Source: Aquiflexum sp. TKW24L | GTDB taxonomy: Bacteria > Bacteroidota > Bacteroidia > Cytophagales > Cyclobacteriaceae | Direction: 5' to 3' | Assembly: GCF_023502205.1 (NCBI RefSeq) | Contig: NZ_JAMFLG010000003.1 | Coordinates: 143,628-207,627, forward strand | DNA: 64,000 nucleotides | In this document: positions 34,961 to 42,552 of the stretch, one piece after another | Position numbering within the stretch: the first letter of the stretch is position 1 | Layout: every line of letters begins with the position of its first letter | The notes under the pieces: generated by a model | What the model saw: the letters and a program-made list of their open reading frames with translations, nothing else | What the model was told of the DNA's origin: nothing | The model's database searches: none | Program-made: the position numbers and the translations under genes

Positions 34961-35707
34961 CTACTTTGAACTCCTTTTTATATTGTCACAGAAGATGGCT
35001 GTTGCCACTGCCACATTCAAGGATTCCGCTTTGCCAAATCTTGGGATTGTAATTTTGTGGGTTACCGAGGATTCAAGCTCCCTTGAGATACCATTGGACT
35101 CGTTTCCCATGAGGATAATTCCTCCTTTTCCAAATTTGGATTCATAAATAGATTCTCCTTCCAAAAAGGCACCATAAATGGGAAGTCCCGCTTTCTCAAA
35201 TTGGCTTTTTAAATCTGTATAAAAAACCTTGACTCTGGTAAAACTGCCCATACTTGCATGAAGTACTTTTGGATTGTAGAATTCAGCGGATTCTTCGCTC
35301 AATAAAAGTTTTTGGATCCCGTACCAGTCGGCAATCCGGATTATTGTTCCCAAGTTTCCCGGATCCTTGACATCATCCAGGGCAATTACCCATTCATCTG
35401 ATGTCATTTCGATGGGGGTATTTGGTTTGGATTTGGCTACAGCAAGCGCTGCATCATTGCTTTGGAAGGAACCAACAGATTCGAGGGTGGTTTGACTTAC
35501 TTCAAAAATATCGGCATTTGACCTTTTGAGAAGTTCAGCATGCCCTTTGCCATATTGTTGAGTAAACAATACCTGACTTACCTCATAATCTGATTGAAGC
35601 AATTCCGTTACGTTTTTACTTCCTTCCACAAAAAATAACTGTTCTTGTTTTCGGATTTTTTTCTGTTGTAAGGATTTAATAAACTTAAGCGTATTTTTGC
35701 TTAACAT
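34961..35707 (-). CDS. TrmH/SpoU-family RNA 2'-O-methyltransferase
   Basis: A 248-residue SPOUT methyltransferase. It starts with a short substrate-binding domain (KIRKQEQLFFVEGSKNV) and then has the three SpoU boxes: NLGTIIRIADWYGI, LMGNESNGISRE and IPRFGKAESLNVAVATAI, which form the knotted S-adenosylmethionine site. It methylates a ribose in rRNA or tRNA; the exact nucleotide is not readable. It is divergent from tamL with only 18 bases between start codons, so promoters must overlap coding sequence. Confidence 0.9.
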   Translation of the reverse strand: MLSKNTLKFIKSLQQKKIRKQEQLFFVEGSKNVTELLQSDYEVSQVLFTQQYGKGHAELLKRSNADIFEVSQTTLESVGSFQSNDAALAVAKSKPNTPIEMTSDEWVIALDDVKDPGNLGTIIRIADWYGIQKLLLSEESAEFYNPKVLHASMGSFTRVKVFYTDLKSQFEKAGLPIYGAFLEGESIYESKFGKGGIILMGNESNGISRELESSVTHKITIPRFGKAESLNVAVATAIFCDNIKRSSK

Positions 35708-35725
35708 TCGGTTAATTGCCTAATT

Positions 35726-38140
35726 GTGAATAAAGCCAAATATATAAACTTTCTTTTTCTGCTTTTTTTAATTTCTTCCTGTTCTTTGACCAAAGGACTC
35801 AAGGAAGGCGAATATTTGGTATATGATGTTAATGTCAAAGGGGTAAAGAAAAGTGACAAATCGGACATTTCAGACCTAATCCAGCAAAATCCCAATACAA
35901 GAGTTCCACTTTTAAACACCTCTGTCGGCATCTCCATATATAGATTTGGCGAATGGGTATACGACAGTACGAAGCATCTTAACAGACAGGCCGAACTACT
36001 CGCTGAAAGGGATACGCTACGGAAGATCAGTGATGAAAAACAACTCAGCAAAAAGCAAATCAAGCGAATAAACAAAATTAATAACAACCTGACTTCATTG
36101 GGTAAAAAGCTTGAATACGGAAATTTTTTTATGAGAACCGGAAATCCAAGGGTCATTTTTGACAGTACGCTTACAGAAGAAACAACCCGTCAAATGAAGT
36201 TTTATTTGGTCAACAATGGCTTTTTTGATGCAGAAACAGATTTTGAAACTTCATTTAAAAACAAAAAGGCAAGAATTACTTACCTCATTACAGAGCATGA
36301 ACCCTACGTCGTAGACTCATTTTATATCACCTCCGAAGATGAAGGAATTTTGGCTCTTTTGGAGCAAAATCAAAAAGGGAACCAGATCAAGGTTCGCGAA
36401 AACTATAACCAAAACTCCATTTCCCGTGAAAGACAAAGGGTAGAAGACCTGTTGAAAGACAACGGATATTTCACTTTTTCGCGGTCTTCTCTGGAGTACA
36501 ATGTGTATAAGGACACAGTTGAACATACTGTCAAGATTGAGCAAATTATCCGGAATCCTTCTTTTTCTGAAGGTCACAAAGTTTACACCCTTGATTCCAT
36601 TTACTTTTTTATCGATCCTCCTTCAGAAGCTTTTGTCGATTATGAATTCCATAACACTTTTCGGGATATTGTTTTTGAAGTATATGAAGACAGGTACTCT
36701 GAAAAAATAATTTCCTCTAGGATTTTCATGGAAAAAGGGAATTTATACAACAAGACAAATGTGATTGAAACCCAAAGGCAACTTGCCAATCTGGATTTAT
36801 TCAGGTTTGTAAACATTGCATTTGATACTTTGGGTAATGTCTTACGGCCTCGCATTTATACCCAGTCCAACCAGAAATATTTGATTACCAATCAGCTCGG
36901 TGCCACTATTACTGAGCAAGTTCCCGGTCCGTTTTTTAGTCATTCGCTTAGGAATAGAAACTTATTTCGGGGAGCTGAAATCTTCGAATTCTTCTTTAGG
37001 GCAGGTTTGGAAGGAGTAGTATCTGCCACAGGTGAAGGCGGAGTTTTCCGAAGCAGGGAATTGAATACATCTGCCTCTGTAATTTTTCCACAATTCTTAC
37101 TTCCACTCAATGTCAATTCCCTTGAAAGGTTTGGTAGATACAACCCTCGTACAAGAACCCTGATCGGCTACAATTACATCAATAGGCCCGAATACATCCG
37201 GGAAAGTATCAACGGAATCATCGCCTACAATTGGAACACGAGAAATCTTCGTCAGCAGTATTCAGTCAATGCGCTTGATGCCAATTTTATCCGATCCAAT
37301 TTGAGTGAAGATTTTTTGGCTCTACTAAAAGGTCTAGAAGAACAAGGAAACAACCTCATCAATTCATTTTTACCTTCTTATGTTAGCAGTGTTTCGGGGC
37401 AGGTGATTTTTAACTTTAACCAATACGGTGCTTTTCAGAAAAACAAAGCATCACTTTGGCGACTTTTCTTCGAAAGTGGAGGAACGACCTTGAATTTTGT
37501 TAGTAGTAGTTTTGTAGCCGAAAGGTCACTCGCATATTTTCAGTTTTTGAAATTTCAGTCGGATTATAGAAAATATGTCCCACTGACCAAAGACCAAACT
37601 TTTGCTTACCGCCTAAATCTGGGTTTAGCCAAGCCTTATGGCGTGAGTAATGGCGTACTTCCATATGAAAAATACTTCTTTGCGGGAGGTAGCACAGGTA
37701 TCAGGGCATGGCAACCCCGGCGATTGGGACCAGGATCTTTTGCTCCGAATACTTTAGAGGATGGATCTTTTGATTATCGCTTTGAGCAACCGGGCGAAAT
37801 TCTTTTCGAAGGTATGTTTGAATTCAGGTCTAAAATTTACGGGTACTTTGATGGGGCCATATTTGTCGACGTCGGAAATACCTGGACATTCAATCAGGAC
37901 CTTTCCAGACCCGGTGCCAATTTTGAATTTAACAGATTTTACAAGGAAATCGCTGTCGGTACCGGAGTTGGACTAAGGATGGATTTTGACTTTTTGGTCG
38001 TAAGATTGGATATGGGAATCAAAGCATACGATCCGGCAAGGTTGCCTGGTCAACGTTACATATTGGATAGCTTTTTCAGGAGTTTTCCGGGCCAAAGGGG
38101 ACAAACCGTATTCAATATTGGTATTGGATATCCATTCTAA
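35726..38140 (+). CDS. tamL: TamL-type Omp85 lipoprotein (translocation and assembly module)
   Basis: An 804-residue outer-membrane protein with a lipoprotein signal (lipobox LISSC near residues 15-19, then SLTKGLKEGEYLVYDVNV), POTRA-like segments (about 30-370) and a C-terminal 16-strand barrel (about 390-804). The Omp85 lid motif is GGSTGIRAWQPRRLG near residue 660, and the end is FNIGIGYPF. In Bacteroidota such lipid-anchored TamA relatives are called TamL and work with TamB in moving envelope components. The start is a GTG at 35726, because no ATG lies between it and an upstream in-frame stop (35702), and the lipobox follows directly. Confidence 0.88.
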   Translation: MNKAKYINFLFLLFLISSCSLTKGLKEGEYLVYDVNVKGVKKSDKSDISDLIQQNPNTRVPLLNTSVGISIYRFGEWVYDSTKHLNRQAELLAERDTLRKISDEKQLSKKQIKRINKINNNLTSLGKKLEYGNFFMRTGNPRVIFDSTLTEETTRQMKFYLVNNGFFDAETDFETSFKNKKARITYLITEHEPYVVDSFYITSEDEGILALLEQNQKGNQIKVRENYNQNSISRERQRVEDLLKDNGYFTFSRSSLEYNVYKDTVEHTVKIEQIIRNPSFSEGHKVYTLDSIYFFIDPPSEAFVDYEFHNTFRDIVFEVYEDRYSEKIISSRIFMEKGNLYNKTNVIETQRQLANLDLFRFVNIAFDTLGNVLRPRIYTQSNQKYLITNQLGATITEQVPGPFFSHSLRNRNLFRGAEIFEFFFRAGLEGVVSATGEGGVFRSRELNTSASVIFPQFLLPLNVNSLERFGRYNPRTRTLIGYNYINRPEYIRESINGIIAYNWNTRNLRQQYSVNALDANFIRSNLSEDFLALLKGLEEQGNNLINSFLPSYVSSVSGQVIFNFNQYGAFQKNKASLWRLFFESGGTTLNFVSSSFVAERSLAYFQFLKFQSDYRKYVPLTKDQTFAYRLNLGLAKPYGVSNGVLPYEKYFFAGGSTGIRAWQPRRLGPGSFAPNTLEDGSFDYRFEQPGEILFEGMFEFRSKIYGYFDGAIFVDVGNTWTFNQDLSRPGANFEFNRFYKEIAVGTGVGLRMDFDFLVVRLDMGIKAYDPARLPGQRYILDSFFRSFPGQRGQTVFNIGIGYPF

Positions 38141-38241
38141 AAATAGATAAAAGTCTTACAGGTAAAACCGCTTTCATGTCAGTGAATTTATAACTCAATA
38201 TGAATTATAGGGGTAGACAATAATTTTCGGTAAATTTAACT

Positions 38242-38292
38242 TCTGTCTTCCGTCTTGTATGTAGAGAAATATTAGGATATGGGCAAAGAAGC
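38242..38292 (+). repeat. Dispersed intergenic repeat module, copy 2
   Basis: Tail TCTGTCTTCCGTCTT (38242-38256) and a 36-base core (38257-38292) ending ATGGGCAAAGAAGC. Tail and core match copies 1 and 3 in order and spacing. This copy lies between tamL and a small gene on the same strand, 26 bases before the latter's ATG. Confidence 0.6.
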
Positions 38293-38318
38293 GGTAATCC
38301 ACAAACATTAGAATTGCC

Positions 38319-38609
38319 ATGACACTCACAGAATTCAAATCTTCTTTTTCCAATGAAAAACCACCAGGGGGAATAGGTACTCAGTTGGAAGCCCTGTGGT
38401 ATGATGGTAAAGGAGATTGGAAAAGTGCTCATGACAGGGCTGATGGTCCCTCTGACAAACTTTCCGCAAGGGTTCACGCCTATCTTCACCGAAAGGAAGG
38501 GGATATTTGGAATGCGGATTATTGGTACCGGCGAGCGGGGGAAGTAAGACCTGACATCAGTCTAGAGAAAGAATGGGAGCAATTGACAAAAAGAATTCTT
38601 GAATTATAA
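38319..38609 (+). CDS. Small conserved soluble protein of unknown function
   Basis: A 96-residue protein without signal or membrane segment, rich in Trp, Tyr and His. The middle reads ALWYDGKGDWKSAHDRAD and then ARVHAYLHRKEGDIWNADYW, a pattern I remember from a widespread uncharacterised family found in several phyla. The helical character and repeated aromatic positions resemble TPR-like folding, but the function is unknown. It stands alone between tamL and the leftward BrkB gene. Confidence 0.7.
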   Translation: MTLTEFKSSFSNEKPPGGIGTQLEALWYDGKGDWKSAHDRADGPSDKLSARVHAYLHRKEGDIWNADYWYRRAGEVRPDISLEKEWEQLTKRILEL

Positions 38610-38698
38610 AAAGACAATTCTTCTTTTTACTTCATTATTGAAGTCTTCTTGAATTTTGCGTGTAAAAACCTCAATCTAGAATTAGGCAAAAATTAGAA

Positions 38699-39616
38699 TT
38701 ATTCCTGTAAATCTTCAATTTCCCTCATTTCTACCTTCACTGCCTGATTTTTTGGGATGATGCTTCCACCTACATGTTCGGCAATATAGTAGGTGATCTG
38801 TGCTCCAAAAAGGAAAATTACTACTGAATAGTAAACCCAAATCAACAAAATCACCAAGGACCCGGCAGCACCGTAAGATGACCCCAAGTCACTGTTTCCC
38901 ATGTATAAACTGATCAAATATTTTCCCAAAGCAAAAAGAATCATGGTTACAAAAGCTCCGAGCCAAGTGTCTTTCCACCTTACATTGGCATCGGGAAGAA
39001 TCTTATACATGAGTGCAAAAACCACAATAAGAATCAAATGAGAGGTAATTAAATGGGTAAAAGTGGCTATGTTGACAGGCAAATCAATGACATTTTCTGA
39101 AAAGTAATTGTGGATGATCACCAAAGCTGCATCCAAAATCAAGGAAACCAAAAGGATAAAACCTATAGATGCAACCAGTGAAAAACTCAACAAGCGATTG
39201 ACGATAAATTTGACCAATCCTTTTTGGGGTTTGGGTTTGATATGCCAGATGTGGTTGATGGCATTTTGGAGACTTACAAAAACGGTAGTCGCACTGAAAG
39301 CAAGAATTAAAAAAGCAATAAAATTTGAAATAACACCACTGGAGTCTTTTTTGAAATTATTCAGGATTTCCTCTAATGTTTCTCGACTCTCCTCTCCTGC
39401 CAACTCCTCTATCTGAAACAGAATCTCATTTTTGATTTCTGTTTCAGAGTAGATGGTCGTTCCAATGTTTAGGATGATGATCAGAAGGGCTGGCAAACTA
39501 AAAATGGTGTAAAAAGCCGTTCCCGCCGCCAAACCCATGGATTCTCCCGAGAAAAAATCCTTGATGCTGTCAATAATTATCTTTGATGCCGTAAGTTTTT
39601 TAAATCGTTGAATCAT
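38699..39616 (-). CDS. YihY/BrkB-family membrane protein
   Basis: A 305-residue inner-membrane protein with six predicted helices and the YihY signature GLAAGTAFYTIFSLPALLI near residue 28, the AFSATTVFVSLQNAINHIW segment and ILLIWVYYSVVIFLFGAQ near the end. Members were once thought to be RNase BN; their real function is unsettled. Its ATG overlaps the stop of the aldo/keto reductase gene by one base (TGATG), so the two form an operon. Confidence 0.88.
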   Translation of the reverse strand: MIQRFKKLTASKIIIDSIKDFFSGESMGLAAGTAFYTIFSLPALLIIILNIGTTIYSETEIKNEILFQIEELAGEESRETLEEILNNFKKDSSGVISNFIAFLILAFSATTVFVSLQNAINHIWHIKPKPQKGLVKFIVNRLLSFSLVASIGFILLVSLILDAALVIIHNYFSENVIDLPVNIATFTHLITSHLILIVVFALMYKILPDANVRWKDTWLGAFVTMILFALGKYLISLYMGNSDLGSSYGAAGSLVILLIWVYYSVVIFLFGAQITYYIAEHVGGSIIPKNQAVKVEMREIEDLQE

Positions 39617-40578
39617 CAGCTATTTTCTGTCTCCCAAAGGTCTGCCAGTTTGTATGGGCTTTGAGCACCAGTGAAAAATGATCCATCGATAAATCGGTAG
39701 GCAGTTCCGATATTCAACAGTTTATTCATATCCTCATCATCAAGATTTATTTCAATGGCGGCTAGATTTTGGCTAATTCTATCTTGGTTGATAGATTTTG
39801 GTATGACTGCGATATTTCTATGGACGGAATAAGAAATCAGAATCTGAGCTGAGGAAACACCATGTTTTGTAGCTACTTCCTTGACAGTTTCATTTTCCAA
39901 AAGACTTGGTTCATTGGATTTTTTGGAAGCGGCCGCCCGGTCTCCCGATCCCAAAGGCGAATAAGCTGTCATGAGAATACTGTTTGTCTTGCAGAAATTG
40001 ACAAGTTTATTTTGCGGAAGGAAAGGATGCATCTCGACCTGATTCATTTCAGGAGCAATCCTGCCTGATTTCAGGATCTCTTGAAGCTTGGCAATATTAA
40101 AGTTTGAAACACCAATATGTTTTACTAATCCCCGATTTTTTGCTTCTTCCATTCCCTCCCAAGTCTGTACCAAAGGAACATCCCCGTAAGTGAAGAATTC
40201 CTCTCTAGTCTGGGCAAAGCCAATTCCCTTTTTGAAACTCACCGGCCAATGGATAAGGTACAAATCAAGGTAATCCAACTTAAGGTCACTCAATGTCTTC
40301 TTCAATGCGGGAACTACATCATCAAGACGGTGATTGCTGTTCCATAATTTGGAGGTGACAAAGAGTTCTTCTCTTTTTACCAATCCATCTTTAAATGCTT
40401 TGGTCAAAGCATTACCGACTTCTTTTTCATTATCATAAATAGCTGCGCAATCAATGTGACGGTATCCCGCCTCAATTGCCCACAATACAGCTTGATAAAC
40501 TTCCCCAGGTTTTGATTTCCAAGTGCCAAGGCCAATGATAGGCATTTGGTCACCATTGCTAAAAGTGATAGATTTCAT
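39616..40578 (-). CDS. Aldo/keto reductase
   Basis: A 320-residue NADPH-dependent aldehyde/ketone reductase with a TIM-barrel fold. The catalytic tetrad is complete: Asp43 and Tyr48 in HIDCAAIYDNE, Lys77 in VTSKLW and His110 in YLIHWPV. GVSNFNIAKL and IPKSINQDRI (the cofactor-binding IPKS loop) are also present. The enzyme is cytoplasmic with an undetermined substrate. First gene of an operon with the BrkB-type protein. Confidence 0.92.
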   Translation of the reverse strand: MKSITFSNGDQMPIIGLGTWKSKPGEVYQAVLWAIEAGYRHIDCAAIYDNEKEVGNALTKAFKDGLVKREELFVTSKLWNSNHRLDDVVPALKKTLSDLKLDYLDLYLIHWPVSFKKGIGFAQTREEFFTYGDVPLVQTWEGMEEAKNRGLVKHIGVSNFNIAKLQEILKSGRIAPEMNQVEMHPFLPQNKLVNFCKTNSILMTAYSPLGSGDRAAASKKSNEPSLLENETVKEVATKHGVSSAQILISYSVHRNIAVIPKSINQDRISQNLAAIEINLDDEDMNKLLNIGTAYRFIDGSFFTGAQSPYKLADLWETENS

Positions 40579-40721
40579 AGTTTTGTTTTGGTTTTTTGAA
40601 CTACACGAAGTTATTAGCTTAATCCTTCATTCGGAATGAAAACCTCATTTTTTTGATAGATGTTTTGGAATTCAATTTTTTAGTGTAAAAAGACAAGACA
40701 TAAATGATTTAATAAGTGTCA

Positions 40722-40752
40722 TTTGTCAAGCTGATCTTATCACCTACTTTTG
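40722..40752 (+). promoter_or_regulatory. Complete Bacteroidota-type promoter, possibly leaderless
   Basis: TTTG (40722-40725), a 19-base spacer and TACTTTTG (40745-40752) match the phylum's consensus at every fixed position. Only four bases (GTCT) separate it from the ATG at 40757, so the transcript should begin at or beside the start codon. Confidence 0.65.
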
Positions 40753-40756
40753 GTCT

Positions 40757-40981
40757 ATGGATAGACAAATTTTGTTGGACTTAGTGACAAAAAGAATGCC
40801 TTTTGGCAAGTACAAAGGAAAGCTGCTTTGTGATATACCAGAAGATTATTTGATCTGGATGCATAGAAAAGGTTTTCCAGAAGGAAAGCTCGGCATGTGG
40901 CTGAATACACTTTATGAAATTCGACTCAATGGTCTGGAAGAAATCTTAAGAGAATTGAAAAAAATAAACCGCCCACAGTGA
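40757..40981 (+). CDS. DUF3820 family protein
   Basis: A 74-residue protein of family DUF3820. The signature MPFGKYKGKLLCDIPEDYL starts at residue 14, followed by WMHRKGFPEGKLG. Function is unknown; the FGKYKG motif resembles short nucleic-acid-associated modules in some fused proteins, but this is inference. The start codon cannot be moved downstream without losing the motif, so the promoter directly before it implies a leaderless mRNA. The stop codon lies in the loop of a terminator hairpin shared with the protease gene. Confidence 0.85.
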   Translation: MDRQILLDLVTKRMPFGKYKGKLLCDIPEDYLIWMHRKGFPEGKLGMWLNTLYEIRLNGLEEILRELKKINRPQ

Positions 40982-40993
40982 AGTAGGCGGTTT
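40966..40993. terminator. Terminator hairpin shared by convergent genes
   Basis: AAACCGCC (40966-40973) pairs with GGCGGTTT (40986-40993), with two more pairs after one mismatch. The DUF3820 stop codon (40979-40981) is in the loop. Confidence 0.7.
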
Positions 40994-41017
40994 GGAAATT
41001 ATTCTTTGTTTTTAAAA

Positions 41018-42235
41018 TTATCTCGAGATGATAGGGTCAGGGGTGCCGTCCTTGTCACCTATCACAGTTCCGGAGGTTTTTGCTGCTCCCAAAAGCAACA
41101 CACCGGCAGCATGTGGGGCTGCCATTGAAGTACCACTTATGGTATTGTAAGCGCCATCTTTCCATGTTGATTTGATGCCAACTCCCGGAGCAGCATATTC
41201 GATAGGAGGATTGCCAAAGTTGGAAAAAGATGCAAAATTATCACCACTGTCAGAAGCAGAAATTGTATAAATATTTGTACCGTTTACCCTTGCCGGAGAA
41301 TAGTTGTTTGCATCTGCAGAACTGTTACCTGCCGCAATCACGAAAATAATTCCTTTATTTGATGCAGCCAAAACAGCGTCATCCAATGCCTGAGAAACAG
41401 GACCACCCAAACTCATATTAGCCACGTCGCCTGATTTTCCATTTTCTGCGCTTGCGACATAATCTACTCCAGCAATTACCCCAGAATATGAACCTGAACC
41501 TCTTGAGTCCAGAACTTTAACAGGCACCACAGTTGCACCCGCAGCAACACCAACCACACCAATCGAGTTATTAATAGCCGCTATTGTCCCGGCAACGTGC
41601 GTTCCATGTCCATTTCCATCATTGAAGTTGGCATCTCTACCAGAAGTAAAAGCAGTAAAACCAGTCTGTCTAACATTCAGATCCGGGTGGGTAAGGTCGA
41701 TCCCTGTATCAATAACCCAAGCTACTTTTGTCCCGGTGTAATTTACAGCACCTCCAACTCTAGTGATTCCCCAAGGCGTTTCTTGTGCAGTGCTTCCACC
41801 TCCTCCAGGTTTACCTTTTTGAGCAATAGTCATCACCCTGTCTGGTTCAATATAACTAACGGTAGGGTCATTCTTTAACAACTCGAATTGGCTCTCATCT
41901 AAGGTCACTGCAAAACCATCTAAGGCTGCTGCATAGACGGCTCCAATGTTTTGGTCAGAAATTCTGTATTTAGCCAAAATACTTGAGGCATTTTTTCTCA
42001 TTGAAGCTTGGTTATCTTGGTAGCTTCCATCCTTTCTAAAACCTACAGATTGGGGCTTTAAGACTACGATATAGCTTCCGGGGATGATATCCCCATTATT
42101 ATATCTCATAATTTGGTCTTGAGATTCCAAGATAGGTGACTCAGCATCTTCCTGACAGGAGAATGTTAACAAGGCTAGAGCGAAAACTGCAATTCCTGCA
42201 GGTTTCCCAACAAATTTGTAGAATTTTTTGATCAT
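41018..42235 (-). CDS. Subtilisin-like serine peptidase, lipoprotein (S8 with I9 propeptide)
   Basis: A 405-residue S8 peptidase from the ATG at 42235. A lipoprotein signal ends at Cys27 (LLTFSC), with acidic residues after it (QEDAES), which in this phylum may direct surface exposure. An inhibitor-I9 propeptide follows (about residues 53-138: SYIVVLK to SYIEPDRVM). The mature enzyme has Asp176 in VIDTGID, His210 in HGTHVAGT, Asn303 in AAGN and Ser370 in SGTSMAAP, so it should be active. No C-terminal secretion domain. It resembles the proteinase K/thermitase branch. A clean palindrome lies just upstream. Confidence 0.92.
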   Translation of the reverse strand: MIKKFYKFVGKPAGIAVFALALLTFSCQEDAESPILESQDQIMRYNNGDIIPGSYIVVLKPQSVGFRKDGSYQDNQASMRKNASSILAKYRISDQNIGAVYAAALDGFAVTLDESQFELLKNDPTVSYIEPDRVMTIAQKGKPGGGGSTAQETPWGITRVGGAVNYTGTKVAWVIDTGIDLTHPDLNVRQTGFTAFTSGRDANFNDGNGHGTHVAGTIAAINNSIGVVGVAAGATVVPVKVLDSRGSGSYSGVIAGVDYVASAENGKSGDVANMSLGGPVSQALDDAVLAASNKGIIFVIAAGNSSADANNYSPARVNGTNIYTISASDSGDNFASFSNFGNPPIEYAAPGVGIKSTWKDGAYNTISGTSMAAPHAAGVLLLGAAKTSGTVIGDKDGTPDPIISR

Positions 42236-42263
42236 GATAGAATAAGTTTTAGATAGAGAATTT

Positions 42264-42282
42264 TGCCAAACACTATTTGGCA
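42264..42282. promoter_or_regulatory. Operator-like palindrome upstream of the S8 protease gene
   Basis: TGCCAAA-CACTA-TTTGGCA is a perfect 7-bp inverted repeat with a 5-base spacer, 28 bases ahead of the protease ATG. Shape and place suit a repressor binding site; the regulator is unknown. Confidence 0.4.
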
Positions 42283-42528
42283 TTGTTAAATTAAGTCAAA
42301 ATATAATTGATATTCAATAGTGTGTGAAAAAAATAAAAAAAAGAAAATTCTTATTAAAATATCATTTTTTGGCATATTCATAAAATACGCTTCGTTCATG
42401 CTTCTTACAAAAATTGAAATAAAGTTTCCTGTATAGGGATTTTCTCAGTGACCCTCTTTTATTTTTCTTCCTCAAATCAAATTTGAAACAAAGTTGCATT
42501 AACTCTAGGCCAAAAGAGTGATATTCCC

Positions 42529-42536
42529 TATTTTTG
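42529..42536 (+). promoter_or_regulatory. Possible -7 element of the TonB-receptor gene
   Basis: TATTTTTG fits TAnnTTTG and lies 16 bases before the ATG at 42553. A -33 TTG is not found at the normal distance. Confidence 0.35.
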
Positions 42537-42552
42537 CAACATAGTTTCATTT

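Larger units (their letters stand above)
42236..42552. other. Divergent intergenic region, 317 bases
   Basis: This A/T-rich region separates the protease gene from the TonB-receptor gene. It holds the TGCCAAA palindrome and a -7 element, described separately. A 62-codon minus-strand frame (42362-42550) is cysteine- and lysine-rich without recognisable pattern and is not considered a gene. Confidence 0.5.

Noticed and set aside
35701..36156. Minus-strand frame of 151 codons over the tamL start
   Set aside because: Antisense to the tamL lipoprotein and POTRA region; Ser/Leu-rich shadow composition.
42362..42550. Minus-strand frame of 62 codons in the protease/receptor gap
   Set aside because: Cys- and Lys-rich without pattern, overlaps the probable receptor promoter; likely chance.
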